DNA of 64,000 nt, taken from NCBI RefSeq assembly GCF_037026715.1, contig NZ_JBANCG010000001.1, positions 434,001-498,000 on the forward strand, given 5' to 3'. Position 1 is the first letter of the stretch. Each line of letters begins with the position of its first letter. Source of the stretch: Breoghania sp037026715. GTDB lineage: Bacteria > Pseudomonadota > Alphaproteobacteria > Rhizobiales > Stappiaceae. The notes below the pieces were generated by a model, which saw only the letters and a program-made list of their open reading frames with translations, did not search any database and was not told the DNA's origin. Of this stretch, positions 10,813 to 22,177 are shown piece after piece. Made by a program: the position numbers and the translations under genes.

Positions 10813-13800
10813 ATGAATGCCTTGACTGGTTCTGTCTTCGGACCCGTGAGCCTCGACGACAAGTATGTGTCGTCTGACGGCCGGGTCTACCTGAGCGGGA
10901 TTCAGGCGCTTGTGCGCGTCGCGCTCGACCGTGGCCGCCTCGACCGGGCCGCCGGTCTCGATACGGGCGGCTTCATTTCCGGCTATCGCGGCTCGCCGCT
11001 GGCTGGCTACGACAAGGAGATCGAGCGCGCCGGACGCCTTCTGAAGGACTACGACATCGTCTTCCAGCCCGGCGTCAACGAGGAACTGGGCGCCACCGCC
11101 GTGTGGGGCACGCAGAAGGTCACGATGCACGGCCAGGGCTCGACCAAGGACGGCGTCTTCGGCATCTGGTACGGCAAGGCGCCGGGCGTGGACCGGGCCG
11201 GCGACGCACTGCGTCAGGCAAGTGCCTCGGGCACCGATCCCAACGGCGGCGTGCTTGCGCTGGCCGGCGACGATCACCTCGCCAAGTCCTCCATCATTCC
11301 CGCGCAGAGCGAGTTCTTCTTCCAGCACGCGGAAATCCCGGTCTTCAACCCGGCCGATATCCAGGACGTGCTCGACTACGGCCTGCACGGGCTTGAAATG
11401 TCGCGCTACTCAGGCTTGTGGTCCGGCATGATCTGCCTTGCCGACACGATGGATGCCTCGGGCATCGTTTCCGTCGACGACGACCGCCTGCGCTTCATCC
11501 ATCCGCCGATCCTCGAAGGCCATGATCTGGGCGACCGGCACAAGCCGCTTCTGCTGAAATACCGCCTCGAAATCGAGCGCGTGATGCGCGATGCGCGCAT
11601 TCCGGCAGCCCAGGCCTATGTGCGGGCGAACGGGCTCGACGGCATCCGCTTTGGCGCGGAATATCCGCGCATCGGGCTGGTCGCGACCGGCAAGGCCTAT
11701 CGCGACCTGCGTCAGGCCTTGCAGCTTCTGGGCATCGACGAGGCGCGCGCCAAGGCCATGGGGCTTGCGATCTACAAGGTCGCCGTGCCGTGGCCGCTGG
11801 AGCCGGTGGCCCTTGCCAAGTTCGCCCGCGGCATCGACCGCCTGCTCGTCGTGGAGCACAAGCGCGCCTTCATCGAACCGCAGATCAAGGAAATCTTCTA
11901 CAACTGGCCGGCCGACCGTCGCCCGCCCGTATGGGGCAAGAAGACGCCGGACGGCGATCCCTTCCTGCCCGACGTGCTGGAGCTTTCCGCCGCCGATCTC
12001 GTCGTCGGCCTGCTGGCCTTCCTGCCGCAGTCCCATGTCACCGACGAGATGCGCGATGTGGCCGCTTCCATGGCGCGTCAGGCGCAGTGGGCGGCGGAGA
12101 ACGCGGAAGATGCGGTGCGCTCGCCCTATTTCTGTTCGGGCTGCCCGCATTCCACCTCCACCAAGGTGCCGGAGGGCGCGCGCGTCATGCCGGGCATCGG
12201 CTGTCATGCGATGACCGAGATCAACGAGCGCACCACCGAGGGCCAGATCGCCATGGGCGGCGAGGGCGTGCCCTGGGTCGGCCAGGCGCCGTTCGCGAAG
12301 GACAAGCACGTCTTCGTCAATCTGGGCGATGGCACCTATTTCCATTCCGGCATTCTGGCGATCCGTCAGGCGGTCGCGGCGAAGGTCAATGCGACCTACA
12401 AGATCCTCTTCAACGACGCGGTGGCGATGACCGGCGGGCAGACCCATGACGGTCCGCTCAACGTTCCCACCATCACCCGACAGCTGGCGGCCGAAGGTGT
12501 GGGGCGCATCGTCGTCGTTTCCGAACGGCCGGAGCTTTACGAGGGCCGCAGGGATCTCGCCCCCGGCGTGCCGGTGCACGACCGCGCCGAGCTGATGGGC
12601 GTGCAGGACGATCTGGCGGCGTATCCCGGCGTTTCCGCGATAATCTACGACCAGACCTGTGCTGCCGAAAAGCGCCGTCGCCGCAAGAAGGGGCTCTACG
12701 AGGATCCCGACAAGCGGCTCTTCATCAACGACCGGGTGTGCGAGGGCTGCGGCGACTGCTCGGTGCAGTCGAACTGCCTGTCGGTGGAGCCGGTGGCGAC
12801 CGATTTCGGCGAAAAGCGCCGCATCAACCAGTCGAGCTGCAACAAGGATTATTCCTGCGTGAAGGGCTTCTGCCCGTCCTTCGTGTGGGTCGAGGGGGCT
12901 GAACTGAAGAAGAGCGACGGCGGCAGCGTCGATCTCGATGCGCTGGTGGCGAAGCTTCCCGAGGTTCAGCCCGCCGGGCTTGACGACACCGTCAACATGC
13001 TGATCGCCGGCATCGGCGGCATGGGCGTGACAACGGTGGCCGCCGTGCTCGCCATGGCGGCGCATGTGGACGGCATCAACGCCTCCACGCTCGACATGAC
13101 CGGCCTTGCCCAGAAGGGGGGGCCGGTGACCTCGCATGTGCGCTTCTCCGGCCGGGATCGTCCGGTGGAGGGCCCGCGTGTGCCGACCGCGACGCTCGAC
13201 GTGCTGCTCGCCTCCGACATGGTGGTTTCCTGCGGCTCGGAGGTGCTGACGCTGATGAACCCGGACAAGGCCCGCGTCTTCGCCAATGCGCGCGTGGCGC
13301 CGACGGCCGAGTTCGTCATGAAGCAGACGCTCTCCTTTGATGAGGCGCGGATGATGGCGACGCTCAAGAAAGCCTCGCGCGGTGTGACCGCGCGCGACGT
13401 CGCCGGCATTGCCGAGAAGCTTCTGGGCGATGCGATCTACACCAACATGATGCTGGTCGGCATGGCGTGGCAGTCGGGCACGCTGCCGCTCACCTTCGAG
13501 GCCATCGACACGGCGATCCGGCTGAACGGGGCGGCGGTGAAGCAGAACCTGCGCGCCTTCCAGGCCGGCCGCGTGCTGGCGCACGATGCGGACGCGATCC
13601 TTGCCGGCCTGCCGAAGGAGGATGTGCCGGAGGAAATGGACCTTGAGACGCGCATCGCGTTCCTCGCCGGCGAGCTTGAGCGCTATCAGGATCAGGCTTA
13701 CGCGAACCGCTTCACGCAGTTGATGGAGCGGGTGGTGGCGGCCGATACCGCGCGCGGCATCGGCGCCATGCGGCTGTCGCGCACCGTTGCGGAAAACCTC

Positions 13801-14328
13801 TACAAGGTCATGGCGATCAAGGACGAGTACGAGGTCGCCCGGCTTTACGCCGAGCCGGAATTTGAGGAAAAGCTCCGCAACACCTTCGCCGATCCGAAGA
13901 AGCTGAAGGTGGTGCTCGCCCCGCCGTTGTTCTCGCGTCTCGACCCGGCGACGGGCCGTGCGAAGAAGACCGCCTATGGCCCGTGGATCTTCAAGGCGTT
14001 CCGCATGCTTGCGGGGCTGAAGCGGGTTCGTGGCACGTTCCTCGATCCGTTTGCCCGTACGGCCGAGCGCAAGGCGGAGTTCGCGTTGCGCGAGGAATAC
14101 GTGCGCGACGTGGAACTGATTTTGAAGCGCATCGAGAGCGGCAATTACGGCCTTCTGGTGGAGCTTGCCCGCGTGCCCGACCAGATCCGCGGCTACGGCC
14201 CGGTGAAGGACGACAACATGGCCAAGGCCGCGGAAAAGCGCGCGCTTTTGCTGAAGCGTCTGGACGGCAAGGGCCCGATGGCACGCGGCGAGGGATCGCG
14301 CACCGCGTATCTGGAAGCGGCGGAGTAG
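10813..14328 (+). CDS. Indolepyruvate:ferredoxin oxidoreductase, fused single-chain form
   Basis: This 1171-residue enzyme oxidatively decarboxylates aryl pyruvates such as indolepyruvate to aryl-acetyl-CoA, reducing ferredoxin. One chain joins the IorA-like part (pyrimidine-binding and thiamine-diphosphate domains; note GDGTYFHSGILAI and CSGCPHSTST), a cysteine-rich iron-sulfur segment near residues 640-690 (CEGCGDCSVQSNC, SSCNKDYSCVKGFC) and the IorB/gamma-like domain (NMLIAGIGGMGVTTVAAVLA). The start is the ATG at 10813 after GGGAGGG; the open frame reaching further upstream has no ribosome-binding site. It is expressed alone, with the divergent Lrp regulator as neighbour. It points to aromatic amino-acid degradation through keto acids. 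Confidence 0.92.
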   Translation: MNALTGSVFGPVSLDDKYVSSDGRVYLSGIQALVRVALDRGRLDRAAGLDTGGFISGYRGSPLAGYDKEIERAGRLLKDYDIVFQPGVNEELGATAVWGTQKVTMHGQGSTKDGVFGIWYGKAPGVDRAGDALRQASASGTDPNGGVLALAGDDHLAKSSIIPAQSEFFFQHAEIPVFNPADIQDVLDYGLHGLEMSRYSGLWSGMICLADTMDASGIVSVDDDRLRFIHPPILEGHDLGDRHKPLLLKYRLEIERVMRDARIPAAQAYVRANGLDGIRFGAEYPRIGLVATGKAYRDLRQALQLLGIDEARAKAMGLAIYKVAVPWPLEPVALAKFARGIDRLLVVEHKRAFIEPQIKEIFYNWPADRRPPVWGKKTPDGDPFLPDVLELSAADLVVGLLAFLPQSHVTDEMRDVAASMARQAQWAAENAEDAVRSPYFCSGCPHSTSTKVPEGARVMPGIGCHAMTEINERTTEGQIAMGGEGVPWVGQAPFAKDKHVFVNLGDGTYFHSGILAIRQAVAAKVNATYKILFNDAVAMTGGQTHDGPLNVPTITRQLAAEGVGRIVVVSERPELYEGRRDLAPGVPVHDRAELMGVQDDLAAYPGVSAIIYDQTCAAEKRRRRKKGLYEDPDKRLFINDRVCEGCGDCSVQSNCLSVEPVATDFGEKRRINQSSCNKDYSCVKGFCPSFVWVEGAELKKSDGGSVDLDALVAKLPEVQPAGLDDTVNMLIAGIGGMGVTTVAAVLAMAAHVDGINASTLDMTGLAQKGGPVTSHVRFSGRDRPVEGPRVPTATLDVLLASDMVVSCGSEVLTLMNPDKARVFANARVAPTAEFVMKQTLSFDEARMMATLKKASRGVTARDVAGIAEKLLGDAIYTNMMLVGMAWQSGTLPLTFEAIDTAIRLNGAAVKQNLRAFQAGRVLAHDADAILAGLPKEDVPEEMDLETRIAFLAGELERYQDQAYANRFTQLMERVVAADTARGIGAMRLSRTVAENLYKVMAIKDEYEVARLYAEPEFEEKLRNTFADPKKLKVVLAPPLFSRLDPATGRAKKTAYGPWIFKAFRMLAGLKRVRGTFLDPFARTAERKAEFALREEYVRDVELILKRIESGNYGLLVELARVPDQIRGYGPVKDDNMAKAAEKRALLLKRLDGKGPMARGEGSRTAYLEAAE

Positions 14329-14337
14329 AGGGACTGT

Positions 14338-14368
14338 TTGACAATGTACGGTCATACCGTACATTGTC
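14338..14368 (+). promoter_or_regulatory. Promoter and operator of the higBA-type locus
   Basis: A perfect 13-bp inverted repeat (GACAATGTACGGT and its complement, 3-bp spacer, 14340-14368) overlies a probable promoter TTGACA-N16-TACATT (14338-14365). Antitoxins of the HigA type repress their own operon by binding such palindromes, so this is the expected autoregulatory operator. The -10 hexamer ends only 9 nt before the toxin ATG, implying a very short or absent leader. Confidence 0.7.
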
Positions 14369-14374
14369 TGCCCG

Positions 14375-14659
14375 ATGGAGATCGGCAGTGTCAGCCACCG
14401 TGGATTGCGGTGACTGATCGAGGATGACGACGCGCGCGGCATCCGGGCCGATCAATTGAATCGCATCCGGAATGTTCTCGCAGCTTTGATATCCGCGCCA
14501 TCGATGGATGATCTGCGCGGGCCGCCTGGCTGGCGAATTCATCAGCTTGCGGGCGAGCGGGCCGGGACGTGGAGCATATCGGTTTCGGGAAACTGGCGGC
14601 TTACCTTTGAGCTGGACGGCGGCCGCATCGAACGCCTTGATCTGGAGGACTACCATTGA
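14375..14659 (+). pseudogene. HigB-type (RelE/ParE superfamily) toxin with in-frame stop
   Basis: The frame from ATG 14375 reads MEIGSVSHRGLR, then TGA (14411-14413), then LIEDDDARGIRADQLNRI and on to a complete toxin C-terminus (GWRIHQLAG, SVSGNWRLTFEL, DLEDYH). Restoring one codon would give a 94-residue protein matching the family across its whole length, including the HRGL start motif. The change fits a CGA-to-TGA transition. The toxin is therefore probably inactive, unless translation restarts at the TTG at 14456, which would give a 67-residue C-terminal piece. A sequencing error is the main alternative. The stop codon overlaps the antitoxin start. Confidence 0.75.
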
Positions 14660-14961
14660 ACGTGGCGCCTACGAAGATCGGCATGAGACCGCCGCATCCG
14701 GGGGCTTTGGTGCGCGAGGAAATCCTGGAACCACACGGTCTGTCCGTCACGAAAGCGGCGGCAGTGCTTGGTGTGCGCAGGGCCACGCTCTCTGATCTCA
14801 TTCATCAGAAGGTATCGCTCACGCCAGAGATGGCATTGCGGATCGAAAAGGCGTTCGGCATCGGGATGGAGACGTTGCTCAACATGCAGGCCTGGCATGA
14901 TGCCTTTGAGATGCGCGAGCGTGCCGACGAGATCAAGGTCGAGCCTTTTGAAACGAACTGA
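14656..14961 (+). CDS. HigA-type antitoxin
   Basis: The 101-residue protein has the family opening IGMRPPHPGALVREEILEP and an XRE-type helix-turn-helix (LSVTKAAAVLGVRRATLSDL), then a C-terminal segment SLTPEMALRIEKAFGIGMETL. It should neutralise the toxin encoded just upstream and repress the operon at the palindrome at 14340. Possible starts are TTG 14656 (4-base overlap with the toxin stop), GTG 14662 and ATG 14683; the first or second is likely by comparison with related proteins. This gene is intact although the toxin frame is broken. Confidence 0.88.
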   Translation: MNVAPTKIGMRPPHPGALVREEILEPHGLSVTKAAAVLGVRRATLSDLIHQKVSLTPEMALRIEKAFGIGMETLLNMQAWHDAFEMRERADEIKVEPFETN

Positions 14962-14994
14962 CCGTCCTCGGCCGCCGCGTGGTTGCGTATTCCC

Positions 14995-16029
14995 TCACCC
15001 CCCGAACCGCTCGCCCCACGTCGGCACCCGGTCGCCCTCGGCCTTGCTCGCCGCGTAAACCCCGCGCGCGATGGCGCGGGCCAGTGTGGCCGCCGCCGCC
15101 GCGCCCAGCGCCAATAGATCCACCGGGCTTTCCAACGGCCGCTTTCCCGTCGACAGCGCGAAGACGAGATCGCCGTCAAACGGCGTGTGCGCCGGCCAGA
15201 TGGCGCGCGCCATGCCGTCATGCGCCATTACAGCCAGCCGCTTCGCCTCCGATTTCGTCAGGCTGACGTCCGTGGCGATGACCGCGATCGTCGTGTTGGC
15301 GCCCGATTTCAGCGTGTCGGCCTTGGTGCGCACGGCCATGGCGTCAGTGGGGAAGGGGGCGGGCATGCCGAGACCGCCGAACTCGCCGTCCTGCTCAAAC
15401 GGCGTCGCCCAGAAATGCGGGCCGTCGCCGATGGTGACGCGGCCGAGCGCGTTGACGGCGACGAGCGCGCCCACCGTCGCCCCATTGGCGAGAACGGCGG
15501 AAGCAGAGCCGAGCCCGCCCTTGCAGTTCGCCGTCGTCGCGCCTGTGCCGGCGCCCTCGCTGCCGAGCGCGAAATCGGCGGACGCGAGCTCGCAGGCCGC
15601 GCGGCCGAGATCGCGATAGGGGGCGCTGGCGTTCCAGCTCGCGTCCGGTTCCGTTTCCACCGCCGAGCCGTTCAGGAGATCGAACAGGATCGCCGCCGGC
15701 ACGATCGGCACCCGCACCGGGCCGACCGCATAGCCGCGCCCCAGTTCCGCAAGCCGCGACTGCACGCCCGCGCCTGCATCGAGCCCGAACGCCGAGCCGC
15801 CCGACAGCACCAGCGCATCGACATGGCTCACCGTCTGTTCCGGCTCAAGAAGCGCGATCTCGCGGGTGCCCGGCGCGCCGCCGTGAATGGCGACGGAGGC
15901 AACGACAGGCTCCTCAGGCAGCACCACCGTGACGCCCGATTTCAACCGCGGATCGGAGGCGTTGCCGACGGTGAGGCCCTCGACGTCGGTGATCAGGTTG
16001 CGCGGCCCGGGCCGCAGTCCGCTCATCAT
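14995..16029 (-). CDS. P1/S58-family peptidase (DmpA-like)
   Basis: The 344-residue protein has the fold and motifs of the DmpA/S58 peptidases, enzymes that cleave themselves and then act as N-terminal-nucleophile aminopeptidases or beta-peptidases. Visible are NLITDVEGLTVGNASDP at the start, VSHVDALVLSGGSAFGLDA, GSEGAGTGATTANCKGGLG with the probable nucleophile Ser just after (SAS), and VIATDVSLTKSEAKRLAVMA. The ATG overlaps the stop of the upstream AraC-type gene (ATGA), so the two are cotranscribed. The substrate is unknown. Confidence 0.87.
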   Translation of the reverse strand: MMSGLRPGPRNLITDVEGLTVGNASDPRLKSGVTVVLPEEPVVASVAIHGGAPGTREIALLEPEQTVSHVDALVLSGGSAFGLDAGAGVQSRLAELGRGYAVGPVRVPIVPAAILFDLLNGSAVETEPDASWNASAPYRDLGRAACELASADFALGSEGAGTGATTANCKGGLGSASAVLANGATVGALVAVNALGRVTIGDGPHFWATPFEQDGEFGGLGMPAPFPTDAMAVRTKADTLKSGANTTIAVIATDVSLTKSEAKRLAVMAHDGMARAIWPAHTPFDGDLVFALSTGKRPLESPVDLLALGAAAAATLARAIARGVYAASKAEGDRVPTWGERFGG

Positions 16030-16916
16030 TTCTCGTTCCCTTTTCGGAATTCTTGCGGCGACATGCCGGTGTGGTTGCGGAAGAAGCGGGAGAAATGGGA
16101 GGGGTCGGCGAAGGCGAGGTCGTAGGCGATTTCCGAGGCCGAGGCTTCGGTGAAGAGCAACTGCCGCTTGGCCTCGGTGATGAGGCGCTGGCGGATCATG
16201 TGGCCGACGGTGACCCCCGTCACCCGCTTGCAGTGCTCGTTGAGCCGTTCCGATGTCTGGCCCAGCCGGTCGGCATAGTCGCCGATGCGCCGGGTTTGGC
16301 GGAAATTGTCCTCGATCAGATCGCGCAGCGCGCCGATGGTCTCGTCCATGCCACTGAGCGTCACCTGCGCATAGCGCGTGCGCGAGGCTCGCGCCCGGGC
16401 GATTTCCAGGATCAGCAGCATCAGGTGCGCGCGCATGGCGATCTGGTGGCCGTCGCGGGCGAGATCCAGCTCGTCGGCGAGCGCGGCCATGTGCCGGGCG
16501 ATGCCCTCGGCCACCCCGCCGGGCTCCAGCGGCAGCACCGGATCGGAAAACAGCGCGCGCAGCCGGTCGCGCACGGAGCCGGCGGCATCGCGCGCGCCCG
16601 ACACCACGTCCTCGGTGAAGGTCGCGATGTGGCCGTCGATGTTTTCCTCAAAGGCGAAGCCGTGGACGACGGTGGCCGCCACGCACAGCACGGCGGGTCC
16701 GCGAAACGTCGTCTCCTCGTCCTCCACCTGGATCACGCCGCCGCCGGAGCGGATGACGAAGATGTGGTTGAGGTGGCGGTGATTGTGCAGCGAGATCGTC
16801 CAGCCGTGGCGCGCGGACCGGGCGGCCAGCGTCTCCACGTGGATGAAGTCGAAAGCGGTATCGTCCGGCGCCTCGCCGAAGAGGTGGAACTGCGGGATCG
16901 CCTGAATGTGCGTCAT
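16026..16916 (-). CDS. AraC-family transcriptional regulator (PobR/HpaA-like)
   Basis: The 296-residue protein has an N-terminal cupin-like sensor (SLHNHRHLNHIFVIRSGGGV) and a C-terminal AraC DNA-binding domain (IGDYADRLGQTSERLNEHCK and SASEIAYDLAFADPSHFSRF, FRNHTGMSPQEFRKG). The architecture is that of regulators of aromatic-acid catabolism. Its gene overlaps the S58 peptidase gene and follows the flavin reductase gene on the same strand, separated by a long family D hairpin. It may control one or both; the effector is not evident. Confidence 0.87.
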   Translation of the reverse strand: MTHIQAIPQFHLFGEAPDDTAFDFIHVETLAARSARHGWTISLHNHRHLNHIFVIRSGGGVIQVEDEETTFRGPAVLCVAATVVHGFAFEENIDGHIATFTEDVVSGARDAAGSVRDRLRALFSDPVLPLEPGGVAEGIARHMAALADELDLARDGHQIAMRAHLMLLILEIARARASRTRYAQVTLSGMDETIGALRDLIEDNFRQTRRIGDYADRLGQTSERLNEHCKRVTGVTVGHMIRQRLITEAKRQLLFTEASASEIAYDLAFADPSHFSRFFRNHTGMSPQEFRKGNEK

Positions 16917-16998
16917 GTCAGCGATTCTAGTCGATATCGCCGGCGAACGGTATGGGCATCATCGCGGGGGGATAGCGGGAGCGATGGTGCAGCTTGCG

Positions 16999-17134
16999 CC
17001 CCTCTCCCCCCCTTGTGGGGGAGATGTCACCCGCAGGGTGACAGAGGGGGGTATGCGGCAGGTTCGGCGCAAGCGGCTTCGCCCCCCTCTGTCGGCTTTG
17101 CCGACATCTCCCCCACAAGGGGGGAGAGGGGAGC
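16999..17134. repeat. Palindromic repeat family D, copy 1
   Basis: A 136-bp element with long inverted arms (CCCCTCTCCC, CTTGTGGGGGAGATGTC and complements) around GC-rich inner hairpins and a variable centre. A second copy is at 28688. It lies between the flavin reductase stop and the AraC-type gene start. RNA across it would fold into a large hairpin. Confidence 0.85.
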
Positions 17135-17186
17135 AAGCGGGGGGCACATGGTTCCCGTATTCTGTCCTGGCGCTATCAGCGCCGTC

Positions 17187-17705
17187 TCAGCACACCACAT
17201 ACCCTCGATTGTAATAGGTCAGCGCGCGGGCGGCGTCCGTGCCGTTTGCCACCGCCTCCACCTCGCCGAAGAAGATCCGGTGCGTCGCCATGTCGATGAC
17301 CTGGCTCACGCGGCAGTCGAAGCTCGCGAGCGCGCCCGTCAGCACCGGCGCCCCGCTCTCCAGCGTTGTCCAGTCGGCCAGCGCGAAGCGTGCCTCGGTC
17401 TCCAGATTGCCGCGCCCGGCGAAGGCGTCGGCGAGCGGAACGTGGTCGCCGGCCAGCGTGTTGATGCAGAACGCTTTCGCGTCCTCGAACAGCGGGAAGG
17501 TGCGGCTCGACCGGTTGAGGCAGAACAGCACCGTCGGCGGGTCGTCGCTCACCGAGGCGACGGCGGTCACCGTCACGCCGCAGCGCCCGCGCGGGCCCAT
17601 GCCCGTTACAATGTGAACCTGCTGGGAAAGCCGGCTCATGGCCTGTCGGAATTCGGCCCCGTCGGCACCCGAAAGGCCGGCCTGGCCGGTGTCGTGCTCT
17701 GCCAT
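17187..17705 (-). CDS. Flavin reductase family protein (HpaC-like)
   Basis: The 172-residue protein matches the flavin reductase domain of two-component monooxygenases: FRQAMSRLSQQVHIVTGMG, GVTVTAVASVSDDPPTVLFC, FCINTLAGDHVPLADAFAG and GEVEAVANG. It would reduce FMN or FAD with NAD(P)H and supply it to an oxygenase partner. No oxygenase subunit is encoded in the window, so the partner is elsewhere. The ATG at 17705 is preferred because GGAAAGG lies 7 nt upstream; the ATG at 17711 is the alternative. The next gene on the strand encodes an AraC regulator of a type found with aromatic hydroxylases. Confidence 0.87.
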   Translation of the reverse strand: MAEHDTGQAGLSGADGAEFRQAMSRLSQQVHIVTGMGPRGRCGVTVTAVASVSDDPPTVLFCLNRSSRTFPLFEDAKAFCINTLAGDHVPLADAFAGRGNLETEARFALADWTTLESGAPVLTGALASFDCRVSQVIDMATHRIFFGEVEAVANGTDAARALTYYNRGYVVC

Positions 17706-18092
17706 CTTCATCCTTTCCGCCGTCCGTGCGGCGACCTCGCCTCCCGTCCGTTCGGGAGATCCGGACGCGATGGCGGAACTTCCCGTCTACAGACCGACGG
17801 GCAAGGCCGCAAGCCCGCAGCGCCGATCGCGCACCGCGCCATTGTCCGCCGCCGTACAATGCCCGTTACGGTATGAAAAATTCGATTTCGGGGGATTGTC
17901 TGGTCAATCGGTTGTGAGAATAATTTTCCTGATCGTTCAAAAAATGGAAACGCCCTTCTTTTCGTCACTCTATGGCGCTGACGCAATTGTATGCTGAAGT
18001 GGGGCTTGCTAAGAATTTGACAACTATGAAAAGCCGCCACCATTTTCCGGTTGAGACGGCTGCACCTTTTCCGCGGGGGCTAGCAGACTGAG
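17706..18092. other. Divergent region, flavin reductase / livH
   Basis: About 390 bp between divergent genes; the livH-proximal 200 bp are AT-rich and contain TTGACA at 18018-18023 without a convincing -10 partner. Promoters for both sides must lie here. No small gene is supported. Confidence 0.4.
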
Positions 18093-19028
18093 ATGGAATA
18101 TTTCCTGCAACAGCTGATCAATGGCGTAACGCTGGGTTCGATCTACGGACTGATCGCCATTGGCTACACGATGGTCTACGGGATCATCGGCATGATCAAT
18201 TTCGCCCATGGCGACATCTTCATGGTCGGCGCGTTCCTGGCGCTGATCATGGTCGTCGCGTTCGGCGTCACGGCGGCCATGCCGATCGCGCTGCTGATCC
18301 TCGTCCTGCTCGGGATCCTCGTGGTCGCCATGGCGCTGACCTCGGTGTGGGGCTGGACGGTGGAACGGCTGGCCTACCGCCCCTTGCGCGGGTCGTTCCG
18401 GCTGGCGCCGCTGATCACCGCCATCGGCATGTCGATCACGCTGCAGAATTTCGTGCAGCTTTCGCAAGGCGCCCGCAACAAGCCCGTTCAGCCGCTCATT
18501 TCCGGCGGCTTCACCCTGATGGGCGGCGACGGCTCCGACGGCACCTTCGTCGTCCAGCTTTCCTATCTGCAGATCCTCATCATCGTGCTCACCACGGTGC
18601 TGATGATCGGCTTCACCCTTCTGATCAACAAGACCTCGCTCGGGCGCGCGCAAAGGGCCTGCGAGCAGGATCGCAAGATGGCCTCGCTGATCGGCGTCAA
18701 CGTCGACCGCACCATCTCGCTCACCTTCGTCATGGGTGCGGCGCTTGCCGCCGTGGCGGGGCTGATGTTCCTGCTCTACTACGGCGTGATCGACTTCTAC
18801 ATCGGCTTCCTGGCCGGCGTTAAGGCGTTCACCGCGGCCGTGCTCGGCGGCATCGGCTCGCTGCCCGGCGCCATGCTCGGCGGTCTCTTGATCGGGCTGA
18901 TCGAGACGTTCTGGTCCGGCTATTTCTCGGTCGAGTACAAGGACGTCGCCGCCTTCTCCATCCTCGCCATCGTGCTGATCTTCCTGCCCGAAGGTCTGCT
19001 CGGCAAGCCGGAAGTGGAGAAGGTCTGA
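18093..19028 (+). CDS. livH: Branched-chain amino acid ABC transporter permease LivH
   Basis: A 311-residue inner-membrane permease with the typical LivH opening (YFLQQLINGVTLGSIYGLIA, then GYTMVYGIIGMINFAHGD) and closing segment (GVKAFTAAVLGGIGSLPGAM). It forms the transmembrane channel with LivM for high-affinity uptake of leucine, isoleucine, valine and related amino acids. It is the first gene of the liv operon; livM follows after 4 bp. Confidence 0.95.
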   Translation: MEYFLQQLINGVTLGSIYGLIAIGYTMVYGIIGMINFAHGDIFMVGAFLALIMVVAFGVTAAMPIALLILVLLGILVVAMALTSVWGWTVERLAYRPLRGSFRLAPLITAIGMSITLQNFVQLSQGARNKPVQPLISGGFTLMGGDGSDGTFVVQLSYLQILIIVLTTVLMIGFTLLINKTSLGRAQRACEQDRKMASLIGVNVDRTISLTFVMGAALAAVAGLMFLLYYGVIDFYIGFLAGVKAFTAAVLGGIGSLPGAMLGGLLIGLIETFWSGYFSVEYKDVAAFSILAIVLIFLPEGLLGKPEVEKV

Positions 19029-19032
19029 GCCC

Positions 19033-20570
<1,538 letters not shown>

Positions 20571-20574
<4 letters not shown>

Positions 20575-21412
20575 CCCGGTGGATGGACAACCCCGTGCTC
20601 ACCGTGGAGCACCTGACCATGCGCTTCGGCGGTCTCGTTGCCGTCGACGATCTCTCCTTCGATGTCGGGCGCGGCGACATCACCGCGCTGATCGGGCCGA
20701 ACGGGGCCGGAAAGACGACCGTCTTCAACTGCGTCACCGGCTTCTACAAGCCCACCGAGGGGCGCATCACCGTGCGCCAGTCCTCCGGCGATGAATATCT
20801 GCTGGAGCGGATGCCCGATTTCGAGATCTCGCGCGATGCGCGGGTGGCGCGCACGTTCCAGAACATCCGGCTCTTCGGCGGCATGACCGTGCTGGAGAAC
20901 CTGATGGTCGCCCAGCACAATCCCTTGATGAGCGCATCGGCGCTGTCGCTCGCCGGCATCTTCGGCCTCTCCCGGTTCCGCCGGGCGGAGGAGAGGGCGG
21001 TGGAACAGGCGCGCTACTGGCTCGACAAGATCGACCTGATCGAACGGGCGGACGATCCGGCCGCCGATCTGCCCTACGGCGACCAGCGCCGGCTGGAGAT
21101 CGCGCGCGCCATGTGCACCGGCCCGCAGGTGCTGTGTCTCGACGAGCCGGCCGCCGGCCTCAACCCGCGCGAGAGCGCCGAGCTCAATGCGCTGCTGATG
21201 TACATCCGCAAGGAGCACGACACCTCCGTCGTCCTCATCGAGCATGACATGTCGGTGGTGATGGAAATCTCCGACCACGTGATCGTGCTCGACTACGGCG
21301 AGAAGATCGCCGACGGCACGCCTGAGGCGGTTCGCAGCGATCCGAAGGTGATCGCGGCCTATCTGGGCGTCGCGGACGAGGAAGTCGAACTGGTCGAAGA
21401 GGAGGTGGGCCT

Positions 21413-21416
<4 letters not shown>
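20571..21416 (+). CDS. livG: Branched-chain amino acid ABC transporter ATP-binding protein LivG
   Basis: The 281-residue ATPase has Walker A GPNGAGKTT, a LivG-type signature region (PYGDQRRLEIARAMCTGPQV), Walker B VLCLDEPAAGLNP and the C-terminal LivG segment DYGEKIADGTPEAVRSDP. The ATG at 20571 overlaps the livM stop; an open frame extending upstream lies inside livM. The stop in turn overlaps the livF start. With LivF it powers the LivHM channel. Confidence 0.95.

Positions 21417-22175
<759 letters not shown>

Positions 22176-22177
<2 letters not shown>

Noticed and set aside
14411..14413. Selenocysteine or programmed readthrough at the toxin TGA
   Set aside because: There is no sign of a selenocysteine element, the family residue here is Arg or Lys, and a simple C-to-T mutation explains it.
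11410..14442. A 1010-codon open frame on the minus strand opposite the indolepyruvate oxidoreductase gene
   Set aside because: Same reason: antisense to a well-supported gene with a low-complexity His/Arg composition.
17888..17903. ATTGTCTGGTCAAT as a possible FNR/FixK-type site
   Set aside because: Only the outer ATTG/CAAT match; it lacks the TTGAT-N4-ATCAA pattern.
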